Assembly: GCA_030848705.1 (NCBI GenBank)
Contig: CM061237.1
Location: forward strand, 87,477,910-87,541,909
From: Heracleum sosnowskyi
Lineage: Eukaryota; Streptophyta; Magnoliopsida; Apiales; Apiaceae
Length of the DNA stretch: 64,000 nucleotides
Reading direction: 5' to 3'
In this document: in pieces, positions 12,076 through 24,681 of the stretch
Layout: the number at the start of each line of letters is the position of its first letter
Numbering within the stretch: position 1 is the first letter of the stretch
Made by a program: the position numbers and the translations under genes
Notes under the pieces: generated by a model
Told to the model about the DNA's origin: nothing
Databases searched by the model: none
What the model saw: only the letters and a program-made list of their open reading frames with translations

Positions 12076-14209
12076 TACTAAATATGTTACTAAAATTTAT
12101 ACAACGGGCGAAGAAAATAGGCGGGCAAAAATTAAGTTAGCAACAATTAGAAGTGGGCAATTTTTTTGGGCGGCCAATTTAAAATATTAAGCCTCTAAAA
12201 CAAATTGACGGGTCAAAACACCCCCAAATCAAAACACTCCCAGAACACACACATGCTTGCGCTCTAAAACACTCTCTCAAATTAGGATTGAGGTTCAATT
12301 GGGGCTTCGGTTCAAAATTAGGGCTTCGATTGCGTCGATTAATTTGGGTTTGATTGAATTCTTCAGTTATTTAATTGAGTTGAGTTCTTCGATTCTTTGG
12401 TTATTTAATTGGGTCATACACGCGTTTCCAGGCTTCCAGTTCCACGCAATTCAAGTTTCAATAACGATTCAACTCGGTTTGTGAGTCTCAATTTAGCTTT
12501 GATTTAGCTTTGGATATAACTCTCCACCAATTTTATGTTTTTCTAACCCTAATTTTTGGATAACTCGATTTCTTATATTTTGTCTTTTTGAAACAGAAAT
12601 TGAAAGAGATAGCGAGACTGAAAAATCGGGACACGAGAACTAGAAAAAGGCTTTTCAAATTGCTACTTTGGGTACTCTTTTCGCCTCGTATCAGTTTATT
12701 GTTTTTTGATTTGTGTATTATTGATTTATTGTTTTTCGCTTTGCGTAAACTGTGTACCGTGATGATTAGATTTGTGTTTTATAAGATTAATTGAAAATAT
12801 ATATACATGTACCTCTATGTAACTGGTTAGTTTTTTTTGGAGGTTTTATTAGATTAATTTGTGCTTAATATGTTTGAAATCGTTGCGGAAAATAAATATT
12901 TGAAAAGACGAGTTAAAGAGGAGGTCAAAAGCATTTGCTAGGTGAACAAAGAGTCAATATTCATTTTTTGTTTTATATTTGTCTTGTTAATACTGTTTTT
13001 GAGTTCATCCTTACTCCGGTTTGATAAGAACTAAGAAGGGGTTTGTTATATTTGATAAGAAAAAAATTTTATGTTGTGTTTCTTGTTTGTTTGATGAGTT
13101 TTCTATATTTAAGAAAATTATACTTCTGTATATGAACTTGCATTCTGTTGTTCGTATCTATATATATTCTAGCCCAGATGATTTTGACCAAACTTATATG
13201 TCTTAACTATGAAGTAACTAAAATGTCTTCTATTTTTTTATTTTTTAATTTTTCTTGTAGCTGAATATGTTGGGTGTATATTGTACAGAGAAAGGCTAAG
13301 ATCAGATTCGACGAACAAGCACATTCTTGCAACTAATTTTTATGTACAAAGGTATGTTTTTTTGTCATACAATCCATTTTCGTTGGATATTTAATGTGGA
13401 ATAACGTGATCTGGTCTGCACATTAGAAAGGATTGAAGATGTATATTAAATTTTTGTTAAGTTATAATGTTAAAGCTAATACCACTTATAAATATAAGCT
13501 TGTACTTCCCCACTATCCAGTATTGTCATTATAGTTTATAAGTAACTTTCATTGTCTGACTCCTTAGTTAATCTATTTACCCTGATTGTATATATTTTTA
13601 AGAATTGCCTATATGAACAATTAACTTATAATTCTGCAAAGTCAGTGAATATGTTTCGCCTTTAGGAATATAAATAAATAATAGATGCCTGAATGTTGTT
13701 TCGAGAGAAATCACAGAGGACCTCCTGCTATATATATTTCACTATATCTAGCTTCTTTTTCAGTAAGCACTTGGTAAGAAGTATCAACTCTTGTTCAAAT
13801 ATGATCATTTTAATTTTTAAGAATCGAACAAAATATAAGCAAGCACCCGAGTTAACTTGCTCCAGCTGCTTAATCCGGTTGGGACTGCAGTACTAGATGG
13901 ATGAGGTAATAGTATAACAAGTTTTCAAATGTATCATCATGCATCTGACAAAAGTATGTAATCTACTTGTCCAAGTCCTTATCTTGCAAAAAGTATTATG
14001 GAGACTTAACAGTAACTTGTCTGTGGGGGTAGAATAATAATTCATAATTGGTCATTGCAAGAATACTTCTGATCTCACAACTTTGTGTACAACATCAATT
14101 ATACCTGTAGACTTGAATGCATTTATACTTAAGGTATGGTTAAAGGCCTCTGGTTTCTGTCCAACAAGCCACATACATAAACTAAGTCCTACTTCGTATA
14201 TTGTTGCAG
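12076..14209. other. CACTA interior, no identified coding
   Basis: GC-richer than the flanks around 12180-12500, with leader-like sequence and several open frames of 60-75 codons (12257-12484, 12588-12794, 13021-13206, 13693-13896). None matches a family I know. It may hold the element's own promoter and leader plus captured intron sequence. Confidence 0.35.
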
Positions 14210-14969
14210 ATGGAACTTGACATATCCTACTTGGCAAATGTTTCCTTGGATAAGAGCACTGCTGAACACTTTACAAAAGCATCAAAATCCAGACAAACTG
14301 CAATGAACGTTGTCTTGTGGAATGAAGAAATGGGACAATGGCTTGATTACTGGATCGATGCCAACTCTCTAGCCAGGTAAGGACCATAGTTTTTGTTTAT
14401 ATAGTCATCTCAGATACTGACAGTTACACCCAATCATATTTCCTTTACATTGACGCTTAGGTTACTTGCAAATGGAAGGCATTAAACCAAAATCAAAGTG
14501 TATTTGCCTCAAACTTCATCCCTTTGTGGATTCAGCCATTTAATTCAGGTTTGTAATATCTAAATTTTACAGTAGTAAGATTTTACATGTTTTGTGACTT
14601 CGCACATTGACCATAAAATGATATGGTTTCAGTTGTCCTCAATTTTAGAAAAGCCTATAGCAGTTCTCACCTGGATAATTAGATTGACACATTTTTATTT
14701 TGATAGTCCAACCTCTGATCTAAAAAGAAACGAAAAGCCTAAAGCTTTACCAAAAAAATTTAGGATTAGCATTTGGTGCTTATCAGATTCTGAAATATAT
14801 TTTATATATCGTTGTTGTCCTGATCATTTACTGATGTTGCTTTTTTCGAACTTTTTTGAGCATGTGTAGACAATGATCTGGTGGAGAAAGCTTCTAAAAG
14901 CCTTAAGAGTTCAGGCCTTCTCCGTGATGCAGGGATTGCAACTTCTTTGACGAATACAGGGCAACAATG
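14210..14969 (+). pseudogene. captured trehalase gene fragment (three exons)
   Basis: Three exon-like blocks with splice signals: 14210-14376, 14461-14548 and 14870-14969. Their translations contain MELDI, NEEMGQWLDYW, NQNQSVFASNF and TGQQW in the order found in the C-terminal half of plant trehalase, the glycoside hydrolase family 37 enzyme that splits trehalose into two glucoses. The rest of the enzyme, both upstream and the GGGGEY-containing end, is absent. Blocks two and three join in frame at their GT/AG sites. Blocks one and two do not, as I read the sites. This is a transduplicated fragment, not a working enzyme. The intact donor gene must lie elsewhere in the genome. Confidence 0.85.
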
Positions 14970-15058
14970 GTAATCAAAGCGTTTGAGGAATGCAATAAAA
15001 GGACATCAGTTGGCTCTGTGCAATAAGCTAACAATAGCCTGATGAAATATTATTGCAG

Positions 15059-15250
15059 ATCACTTATAGTGTTCCATATGCCTTAGTCTCAACCCGGATT
15101 GAGTCACTGGGACTAGGCCAAGGTGGGATACTTTAATTTCACTTCCATCTTTTTTTACGTTCAAGTGTACTTACGTTCGTGCTAAAACTGAATTATATTC
15201 ATGCAGGCTTGTCAATGGGTGTTTTGAATTTAACCATTGTTGTCCCTCAG
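15059..15250 (+). pseudogene. captured SUT4-type sucrose transporter fragment (two exons)
   Basis: Two short exon-like blocks, 15059-15122 and 15207-15250, carry YSVPYALVSTRIESLGLGQ and GLSMGVLNLTIVVPQ. This is a diagnostic stretch of the SUT4/SUC4 (mainly tonoplast) sucrose-proton transporters, from the last third of the 12-helix protein. Both have AG acceptors (TTGCAG, ATGCAG) and GT donors. They lie 89 bp downstream of the last trehalase block in the same orientation. Splicing the trehalase donor to the first SUT4 acceptor would create an immediate stop, so no fusion enzyme is expected. Only about 36 codons of a roughly 500-codon gene are present. Confidence 0.85.
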
Positions 15251-16382
15251 GTATTGTTTATGTATCTATATTTTACTGTGTTTTTTATTAGTGTAATAAC
15301 TACATATGGTTATTTTACTGCTATCCATTGTTTTAGTGTGTCTTATTGTATAGTTGTTATGTGCTTTGTCACTCTTTATGCAGTTCTAATATATCTATGG
15401 TAGTCTTGTGTGTACGTGCTCTATTAATATTTTTGCTTTGTTAAAGTCGTGTTCTAGTACCGTACTTCCTTTATTTAAGCCTGAAACACACAAATGGATT
15501 TGTTTCAGCCTCTCTCTTTTTGTCCTAGATATTTTTCTGAGATTAGAAATTGACTAAGTATATATTATGGGATTTGTTCAAGCTGGCGTCATTTAAATCA
15601 ATGTGGAATTTAGTAATTTTTCAAGTTAAATGGTAGGAGTTGCAGCCTTAAAACTCACATAAACTCATGAAACAACATTTTTTCAGAATTTGTGTAATGA
15701 ATTGATGGCATGATTTGAAAAGGTTAAAGGCGTAATCACATGTTGGGTAAAGAACAAAAGTTGTAGATTGATGTCTGTAGAATACCTCTACCAATTTTGG
15801 TGGTTACCAGACTCATAAATGTTGAGATGCAGCTGATCTAGTGTACTTGTTTCAGGTTGTTTCTAACTGTCAGCGCATTCGACTTTAAAATTAAGCCGTA
15901 AATTGAAAAATTGAAATTATACAGTGATTTTTGGATATGTTGTTGCCCTGAATGTCTAGTTTACCCAGGAAAAGAATAACGCAAATTGAATCAACTTAAA
16001 GAGTGTTAGAAGCCCTGAAGTGAGGCATGTTGGAACTAACAAAAATCAGAAAATGGAACTGTTTTGTATGTTTGAGTTCGTTAGGTCACCTTACTGATAT
16101 ATAAGGACCTAAACATTAGAATTTGATATGAATAAACTACTATATGTGTAGAATCACGTATAAAATTTTAGGACAAAAAGATGGGTGAGCGAATAATTAA
16201 ATATTCACATGACAAGGCTGATCAATAATAAGAATTCTAGTCCCATTGTAGAAAACAAATGTTGTGTCAACAATTGAACATTTGGGTGTGTTTCGTGTAT
16301 TTTAAAATTTTAGAAATTTCTTCTATGCACCGCCACTGCTTACGTGTCTACAAATATTGAAATGTCATTATTTAATAATTAA
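15251..16382. other. CACTA interior after SUT4 exons, probably captured intron
   Basis: AT-rich non-coding sequence following the second SUT4 donor site. No further SUT4 exon was recognised. Plausibly the following SUT4 intron plus transposon sequence. Confidence 0.35.
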
Positions 16383-18911
16383 CTAGCGTAACAGCCCGTG
16401 CAAGGCACGGGCCTACATAGAGATGTCAATAATTTTTATCGTGAAAAAGTTGGTCGTGATCGATTTATTAGATTAAGGATTGTGTAGTCTTAAGTTTAAG
16501 AGCGTAAAATGAGAAGTATGGTTCATGCATAGTGAGGAGTAAAGAATTTTTTTGGCGAATAGTGTAATTAATTTGAATCACAAATGTAACTATGCCAAGG
16601 CTCTAAGACTTGTTTATAGTGACTATTATTGATTTTTAGACCAGGTTGAAATAATGTAGAATTTGAAGCACGAATGTACTATTGTTCTTCTTGTGATTAT
16701 AAACAGGTTTACTTGTGTTTTGTGTGTCAGAGAAATGATAGTTTGTAGATTGGTAATTTGCGTTAGAGAGCGGCTGTTATATGTTTTTCGGGAATTGATT
16801 GGTTTTTTTTTTTTTTTTGCAATCTAGGTTATGAATAGGTTATATGCATGCAATGTTATTGTAATATAATCGAACATGCATGAATGAGATAGAGGATTTT
16901 AAAAAGAAGCTGAAGGCCGACGCATCTTTGCACACCCTCACATCACCCAAGTCCGTGATAAACACCTTGGGAGATGAACACCTATTACAGTTTGGAGTAT
17001 TCATGTCACCTATTTGTTTTTGGTTTTTTACTTGGGAACTGATTCTGCACTCCTCTCATGTGTACATCTTTATATTAAATTATATTAACACACTTAGTAA
17101 ATGCATTAAGAATGTGTTTGGAATATCATTTTACAGTTACACATTTTAATCCAATTTATTACTATATATTAAACCTCAACACAAGGGCAAAAATTTCCAA
17201 TTAAATGGTCGTCACAAAAATGTCACTCATATATTATTATGCAAAAATATATTAATAGTTGTTAGTACAAAGAAACAAACCACCAACCTCCTTCTAAGAT
17301 GTTCATGGATTTAACCACTATTCTACATGCCTGTTTGAGTTTACTTCAAAAAAATTATTAAATAATCCACGTCTTTCTTCTCTTCTCTTATATTATTTTT
17401 ACTTTGATGTTTAAATAAATAAAATATTGGTTTATATTATTTATATAAATCAGTTTTTCTTTTCATCTTTTCGTAATTTTGGTCAAAAAATTTATTTTTC
17501 GGACACCCCAACCGGTATCACGCCAGACCCTAGATTGCAGGAAGAATTCCCCACGCTCCCACGAATCAAACCTTGAATGCTTTGGTCAATAACCAGTGCT
17601 CTCACCAACTCATCTACATGCCCGCAGGCTTCTTTTTGTAATTTTATATACCTATATATTCAATCACTGAATTTTATTACAGTTGTATGTTTTCGATTAA
17701 ATATATATTAATTATTTTGTTTAAAATTCATACTTTTATATTATATATCTTTATTATACTTTATTTGAATTAAACTAATTATTCATACATAAAATATACT
17801 ATTGAAATTCGACCTAATATAAGAAATATTGTATATGTTGTAGAGGATGTCGTCAAGGACCCACAAACCCTATTTAGAATTTCATTTTATCAAAATGATT
17901 ATATGAAATTACGAATCAATTTAATGTATTCTATAAAGTTCTATTATTATTATGAAAGATTATACTTTTTTTAACATCGTACGATAATTTTTGGAATACA
18001 ATTTGAAATTCTATTTTCAAAACTTGTAATTTTCAATTTTCCCAAACTTTATCGTCTACTAACAGTCTGACCGATCATTATGTAATTATATACTATGTAA
18101 TATCCTATATTTTAAAAACTCACCCCGATTTTTGACACGAACGTCACTGGGGTTGAAGGGGAGGGGGTTAGAAAGGTGAAAAAAAAATATAGATAAGTTA
18201 ATAAAGAATGACATGTTACTTTAGAAAATTTTAACAAATGAACAATACATTCTGGAAAAGAAAATTGTTAAGAAATGGATGCGACGAACAGAGTAGGTAG
18301 ACAAATTTTTTGTATAATTTGAATGCTAATGTTCTTAGTTTAAAAATTATAGAAATAACTAATAATGAGAGATATAATGTGTATAATATTTCTTATATTA
18401 GATCGATTTTTAATAGTATATTTTATGCATGAATAATTAATTTAATTCAAATAAAGTATAATATAAATTATGAATTATAATCAACATAATTAATATATAT
18501 TAAATTGAAAACATACAACTGCAATAATATATAGTGATTGAATATATAGATATATAAAATTACGAAAAGGAAAAAAGAAAAACAAATTTATATAAATAAT
18601 TCAAACCAACATTTTATTTATTCAAACATCAAAGCAAAAAAAAAATAATATAAGAGATAAAAGACGTGGGTTATCTAATAATTTTTTTGAAATAAACTCA
18701 AAAAGACATGTAGCATAGTGGTTAAGCTCATGGATATCTTGGAAGGAGGTTGGAGGTTCGAATCTCTGTAGTAACACATCTATTAAAATTTTTTTGTATA
18801 ATAAAGTGGCATTTTTGTTATTTTTCAAAATAAAAAGGGTAAAACGGTAATTTCGCGGCCATTTAATTGGCAACTTTTGCCCTTGTGTTGACCTATTATA
18901 TATAGTAATAG
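16383..18911 (-). mobile_element. Helitron-like element nested in the CACTA element
   Basis: Minus-strand 3' end: hairpin CCCGTGCCTTGCACGGG, then CTAG at 16383-16386 with a T next. The opposite end reads TCTATTACTATATATAATAGG on the minus strand from 18911, typical of a Helitron 5' end, although the base before it is not the expected A. The right two thirds form a large inverted repeat, so two related elements may be merged. No Rep/helicase coding. Confidence 0.55.
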
Positions 18912-18912
18912 A
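17158..18912. repeat. large imperfect inverted repeat
   Basis: The left arm (17158-17840, with an insert of about 170 bp near 17465-17640) is complementary to the right arm (about 18340-18912). Matching points include TACTATATATTA with CTCAACACAAGGGCAAAA against TTTTGCCCTTGTGTTGACC, and the CATACATAAAATATAC block against its complement near 18420. About 500 bp separate the arms. A transcript through both could form a long hairpin RNA. Confidence 0.65.
18706..18775 (+). other. tRNA-like A/B box module
   Basis: GTAGCATAGTGGTTAAG (A-box-like) and GGTTCGAATCTC (B-box-like), about 30 nt apart, as in tRNA-derived Pol III promoters. A complementary degenerate copy lies at about 17283-17335 in the other arm. 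No full tRNA fold. Confidence 0.4.
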
Positions 18913-19429
18913 AGTATTGTCATATTCTTTTATATTATTTTGTCGACAAAGTGCTTTTTATTGTAATTCTTATTAATATGTTATTCTATGTTTATGAATA
19001 ATATGTTGCGGTTTAAACAAGATCTGAGAGCCTTACTATTGTGTTTTGTTTGTCCACCAGGTGTTGCAAAAATATCCTTAACTTCATTCATTGTGTCTAC
19101 TTTTAGGGAATGCGTCTATCCTAGTGCGGTTAAGCATGAGGCAGAATGGCAGATTTTAGAGGACATGTACATAGGACATATACAAGGATTTACATTGAGA
19201 ACATGTTTGTGTATAAATTGATGTAAAACTAACTTTTGATTTGTTTTTGTCGTCTTTCTAGTAGCTTTTGGAAGTTTGTTTGTGTCAAATGACGACAGCT
19301 TCGAACATTTGTCTATATTGATGTAGAAAAATGTAGTTGATATTTGTTTGGCAAGTTCTTAAAGTTAAAAAGCATCATTCGAATTTAGATTTTGGAATTG
19401 GAACATAAATGTTGCAAGGTAACAAGGAG
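18912..19429. other. right CACTA interior
   Basis: A 77-codon open frame (18988-19221) contains no family I recognise. The sequence becomes repeat-rich toward the terminus. Confidence 0.3.
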
Positions 19430-19850
19430 TTACTAAAAACACAAAAATGTGTTGGCAAAAAATGAATAATGTTGAACAAATTAATGTTGCAATAAAGTTA
19501 AATGGTGTTGCCAAATACAAAAAAGTGTTTTACAAATAAGCGTTGGAATAGAGCACTGGGTGTTGCCAATAAAAAACATAGTATGTAGTACTTGTGTTGG
19601 CATAATGTCTATTCCAACGCTTTTCTTAGTGTTGGTAAAGACAAGAAAGTATTGCCATTGGGGTATACGGAAACAGTTTTTTCACGTGTTACTACAGGTT
19701 CATCAAGTGTTGGCATAGACCTCTACGACCACGGTGCAAAGTCCAACACTTCGAAAATTGGGAAAAGTGTTGGCGTAGACTATTTTTTGGCTTTTAGCAA
19801 CACTATTCATGATTTTTCACACTTTTTTTAGGTGTTGGCAAATGTCATAT
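19430..19850. repeat. right subterminal repeats of CACTA element
   Basis: At least ten variants of GTGTTGGCA, GTGTTGCCAA, GTGTTGGCGTAG and CGTTGGAATAG in both orientations within 420 bp. This is the expected architecture of En/Spm-type subterminal transposase-binding regions. The element-specific core is TGTTGGCA. Confidence 0.75.
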
Positions 19851-19861
19851 ATGGTGTAGTG

Positions 19862-20118
19862 CACGCATAAGGCTCGTGTACTCTCTGTGATACATATTCC
19901 GGTGAATTGGTTGGCCGTGTAGGATTTACTCTGCCCTATTCATCCGGTGGTTTTGTCAACTCAGCCCCCGGAAACATTACTTCTACTATTCTGTACTCAT
20001 AGCGAGCTTCAGGTTTCTAGCTGCAAACCTACAGCTATGTTCGACAACCTAGGACGCATTCTACGGATATTCTAGCGATATTCTCTCTCAGTGTTGTTAC
20101 CAAATTTCCCTCACAACA
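19862..20118 (+). repeat. left LTR of gypsy element, second part
   Basis: Continues the LTR after the CACTA insertion, starting CACGCATAAGGCTCG, and matches 32790-33038. It carries an extra 11-12 bp (GATATTCTAGC region) that the right LTR lacks. It ends CTCACAACA, a normal CA terminus. Confidence 0.88.
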
Positions 20119-20121
20119 TTT

Positions 20122-20139
20122 TGGTGCTAGAAGGAGGGG
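20122..20139 (+). other. primer binding site of gypsy element
   Basis: TGGTGCTAGAAGGAGGGG directly follows the left LTR. A GGNGCTAGAAGGAGGG PBS region is characteristic of plant Tat/Athila-type Ty3/gypsy elements. Confidence 0.7.
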
Positions 20140-21789
20140 CTTTATTGATCTTTTGAGGGGAAAGATGACGAAAAGCTCCGATGATGATCGTACAACGAAG
20201 AACAATGGAGGTTTTCTGGAAAAAAGATATAAAAGATGAAGAAACGAAGGAGAAATCATGGCTCACCGGAAAAAGGGTGAAAAAGAGTCTGCCAGGAGGT
20301 GCGAATAAAAGAGCTTCAGACTAAAGCTCTGAAAACCGCCAAAGGAGGTTCCCCAACCACCTTTATTCTAGTTATTTGGTGGTAAAAGGCATAAAACAAG
20401 GAGATGCGACTCCAAGATTCCTGAAATTTGATTTTGATGGAAGGAGCCCAGAAAAGAATGACCAAAGATGGATTTCTAATAGAGATTATGGTCTGGAATA
20501 GCCGGAAAGTAGGTACGCATGAGCTTCAGGTTCATACCTGTGAATCAGGTGCAGGTTCAGGTGTGAACATCTTCGAATGACCCCAGAGCTTCTCGCATCA
20601 GGAGCGCTGATATGATTGGTAGGGCATGTGAAGCTTAACGTCCAACTATCAATGGAGGTGCGGGCCATCTAGAGAGGCACAATCGAGAGGTTCAAGCGGC
20701 AAAGTCAAGGGAAACCTCTTGACTGAGGAGGTACAGGTGGAACTAGATGTGAACATCCTGATTAAGGAGGTACATGTGGAGTTAGATAGAACCTCTTTAA
20801 CGAGGAGGTACGATCGAACTTGGAAAAACATGAGGATGCGGATATCTAGTGTGATGAAGAGGAACTGGAATAAAGGTTCAGGTGTAGACTACTCTGAGGT
20901 TATGTCGAGGTGTAGACTACTCTGAAGCTCTGTCGAGGTGTAGACAGGTGAGAAGTTGAACCTCCACCTGCTAATGGAGATAAATGCCATCTGGAGAGAT
21001 TCAACCAGTTGGAGGACAAGGCTTAATAGGTCCGTAGCTGAAGCTGAGCCGAGAGGTCCGTAGTTGAAGTTGAACCGTGAGGTTCGTAGCTGAAGCTGTC
21101 TATTCTTTCTACTGGAAATGGAAGGTTGGCTGAACCTGGTAGTGGATTATATAAGGTTCCTATTTTATTTTATACTGCAAGGAACCGGGGGTAGTGGATG
21201 GTATGCTGCTCGAGAATGGTATCTTGAAATTGCTAAATTTTCAAGCGAAATAGAGTTTTCAGCAAGGAATGAGTCGGGTTCATTGGCAAGCAGTTGTGTT
21301 CTGCGGATCATTAGCTTCACCTGCGCTTTATCGGAACTCATCTGCTGGTTATAGCTTCATTGGGATTAGTTGCGGGATGCAGCTTTATTGGTCCAGCTTC
21401 ATTGTGGTTGACTAGCTCTTCAGCTTCACCTACCAAAGGCACCAACATGTGATAAACTGCGAAAAAGACTTAACAATGAAGCACTTTCCAGGAACGAGGT
21501 TTGGCTAGGAGGGGTTCAATGATGGAAGGTGCTTCGATCAGGAGGATTCTCCAAGATGTCTAGTTTTTACATTTGATGAATGAGGTTCATAGTGAAGCTC
21601 TAGTTTGCTTCATACCTTATGTAAAATAGAGCATAAAAGGAGGTGTCTGAGGAAAAAGGTCAAGGAAAAGGAGTACTTTGTTGGCCATGAAGCTGCACCT
21701 AGGTCAAGCTGAAGCTTCAGTGAAAGAGGTTCTCATGTTGGAAGCTTCTCCAAACCAAACCAAACAACTATAACCTAGGCCTACCCCAG
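20140..21789 (+). other. gutted internal region of gypsy element
   Basis: Where gag, protease and RT should lie there is only GA-rich degenerate sequence with short related repeats (GGAGGTACAGGTGGAACTAG-type near 20720-20800). Short open frames exist but no CCHC, DSG or YxDD motif. It also contains the first of three PPT/hairpin copies. Confidence 0.5.
21155..21195 (+). repeat. PPT-like hairpin, copy 1
   Basis: GGTTCCT, an 18-nt loop, then AGGAACC and CGGGGG-TAGTGGATGG. The same stem and G-run occur at 25961-26002 and at the true PPT, 32170-32210. The sequence after it matches the second copy. Confidence 0.6.
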
Positions 21790-22734
21790 GGAAGGAGTTG
21801 CGGAAGCTTTGTGATGATCTTGGGATTCAAAAGGTGTGACGCCCTCAAAAACCCGGGGTTACGATTTTTGGGCATCACAGACTCCAACGAATAACATACC
21901 TGCTAGATAACAATATAAAATAACAACCCCTGCACTACTTCCAAGACCACATCAGGTTACAGTTTGAAACAGATACTATCACAAGATACTACAACAACCA
22001 CTACATGTCATTAGGACGCCCCGATAGGGAGCTATCACTAATAACCAAAAGTCTAATAATTTACAACTTCTAATAATTAAATTTAATTACAAACCATTAA
22101 ACTTCCAAAACTTAGATACTAATACACTACTACAACCTCCTGCGTGAAAGTGCACTCGAAGATCTCAGTGGAATCTGAAAACCTAATGCGAACTGTCTCT
22201 CGGTGTGACACCCTCTTGTTTTACTGAAATGTCAAGGTTAACAACAAGAGTGAGCAAAAGGCTCAGCAAGTATATATAAAACTGCACAAGATGAGATAAT
22301 GATGCACAATAGCAATAAATATACAATGAACTCAACTGGCCAAAGAAAATGACAATATATGAAAAGAATCAACTTAACTGGCAACTGAACAATAATAATA
22401 AAATGTGTCAAACTTTAATTTAGAATTGGATTTTTTTTACTGTGACGCAACGAGTTAAGGTGGATGATCAGTCACACCAAAACTCCGGACCATACCCTAC
22501 GGTATGTCCAAATACTGAACTGGATCCAAGGCCACTTTTGGCCTGCATAATACTGATACTCTGACTGGCGTCGGCAGTCCTTAAAAACATTTCATTTTTA
22601 ATAAAAACTTCCAATTCCAATTTAGTACTCGGGTTAGGCGTCGGAACAATCGACTACCTGGTCAGCTCAAGTCAATACTTTCAATGTCTGATCCAGATTC
22701 CCAGACTAGGTTAGGTAAAACAATTACAAATGAA

Positions 22735-22950
22735 TCAGGTCTCAATAATTAAGAATCAAGTCTCAATAGATAAGAATCAGGTTTCATCAATAAATAAGAA
22801 TCAAGTCTCAATAGATAAGAATCAGGTTTCAATAAATAAGAATCAAGTCTCAATAGATAAGAATCAGTTTGCAATAAATAAGAATCAGGTTGCAATGAAT
22901 AAGAATCAGGTTGCAATGAATAAGAATCAGGTTACAATAACTAAGAATTA
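22735..22950. repeat. 18-bp minisatellite in solo LTR
   Basis: About twelve copies of a unit such as AATAAGAATCAGGTTTCA. The array keeps a frame open (22730-22951) only because the unit is six codons long. I do not regard it as coding. Confidence 0.85.
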
Positions 22951-24656
22951 GGATTAATCTGGCAATCACAAGGTACTACAAGGTATGAATTATGAATCAA
23001 GATAGAACTGTCAAGTTACAAATAAATAGGTTATTCCAATCACAAGATATGAATAGGAAATGGTTATGCAACAAGCAATTAAATGAAAGTTGAAAAGAGA
23101 TCTTGCCTTGCTACTGCTTTTACTGGTGCTACTGACTTCTACTCAACCTTAGCTTTTCCTCTGTCTGCACTCGACTCTGTAATATCAAATTTCTAGATTA
23201 GATACTAACCAATAATCACAAATCATTTCTATCACTACCTACTCAGCGCAATCTAACTAATTATAACTAATATAAACAAATAAGTACACATAGTAGATAA
23301 CAGATAAACATGCATCGACTCGACTCTAGCATTATTATAAACATATAACTTATTAACATATAATATAGCACGTAGCAGTCAATCACATTTATATATATAA
23401 ACACAGGATTACATATAGCTAACTGAAATCAAACAACTCATTTAATCAATTAAATTAATCAAGTCAAGCAGATAATAAAATAATAAAATACTAAAATCAT
23501 AAAATAATTTGAAAATAATAATTAAATTTGATTTATAGATAATCAAGATTAAATAATAATCAATTAATAAAATTCACCAATTAACTATTAAATTAATTGG
23601 TCAATTAAATCAATTTCATTATTATTTGAAATTGATTAAAAATGAATCAAATTCAATTACTCTTTAAACTCTAATGATTTTAACATAAATTATAAAATAA
23701 ATAAATAGATTTTACGAAATTTCGGCATGACCCGTTCGTAAATAGGACTAGCCAAAATTTTTGCATGTACTATGCTGCGCCCCCAGTCACAGGACGGACA
23801 ACACAGTACAACACAACAACAACCTGTATATCTCACAGTAAATTAAACAACATAATATCTCAACCACCAATACAACAAATCTCCAAACAGGAAATTAAAC
23901 CAAAATACTAAAATATCTATCACCACTAATTTACAACTCAAACTTAAACTTTAAATACCAGAATTTACAATATACCACTAACAATTACTCAAAATCAAGC
24001 TCGACATACTATAACGACTTACTAAGCAGAAATAACTATTATCAATCTGAATCTCTTCGAAAACAAGTAAATATAATAACTAACATTTGAACTTGCACAA
24101 TAAGTTCGAATATTACCATATACATATATAAGGGAAAACAAAAATTAAACATCGAAATTTACACACCTAACTCAAAATCATTTAACAACGTTCACATACT
24201 ATTTAACACCGTACTCAAATAAGTAACACCAAACGAATTTAGCAATTACGGCATATTTAAATAAAATAAAATTTCACCACTTAACACAAGTATAAACAAT
24301 TCATTACTAAAATAATCTTACTAAATAACGCAAACTAACTACACGAAACGAAATGATAGCTAGCATATATTAAATAAAACGAAATCATACACATCATAAT
24401 TTACTAAAACAAATTTATTAACTAATCACATTTAAAAGCAATTTATAACAATGTTCTACAAAACAATTCTATTAACATCCCAAACCGATAATAAACAAAC
24501 GAGTTTATACTTAATTACCACAAAAACGAATTGGTAATTATCACATAATTAATAAACAAAAACGAATTTATAAATAATACTCAAATAAGAATCGAATTTG
24601 TAAATACACAAGAATAAAATAAAAAAAAAAAATGATTAAATAAAGTTTTCGATTGT

Positions 24657-24681
24657 TATATATATATATATATATATATAT
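24657..24681. repeat. (AT)n microsatellite
   Basis: Alternating TA in the solo LTR. A run of about 15 G lies further on at 24867-24882 in a GC-rich patch. Confidence 0.9.

Larger units (their letters stand above)
11892..19861. mobile_element. CACTA (En/Spm-type) transposon carrying captured gene exons
   Basis: The ends are CACTACGCCATATATGA (left) and TCATATATGGTGTAGTG (right), inverted repeats with the CACTA signature. CAC is duplicated at 11889-11891 and 19862-19864, and the other LTR carries a single CAC at that point, giving the empty-site proof. Subterminal repeats are present on both sides. I found no transposase (TNPD/TNPA) coding, so it is non-autonomous. Its 7,970 bp include trehalase exons, SUT4-type exons and a nested Helitron-like element. 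Confidence 0.93.

Noticed and set aside
14052..14237. 61-codon minus ORF and other short ORFs in the CACTA interior
   Set aside because: Antisense to intron and exon sequence of the captured trehalase; not conserved-looking.
18706..18775. Functional tRNA gene
   Set aside because: Has A- and B-box-like words but no acceptor stem, anticodon arm or CCA-side pairing by eye.
20164..20238. Start of a gypsy gag ORF (MTKSSDDD)
   Set aside because: Stops after about 24 codons and shows no gag domain.
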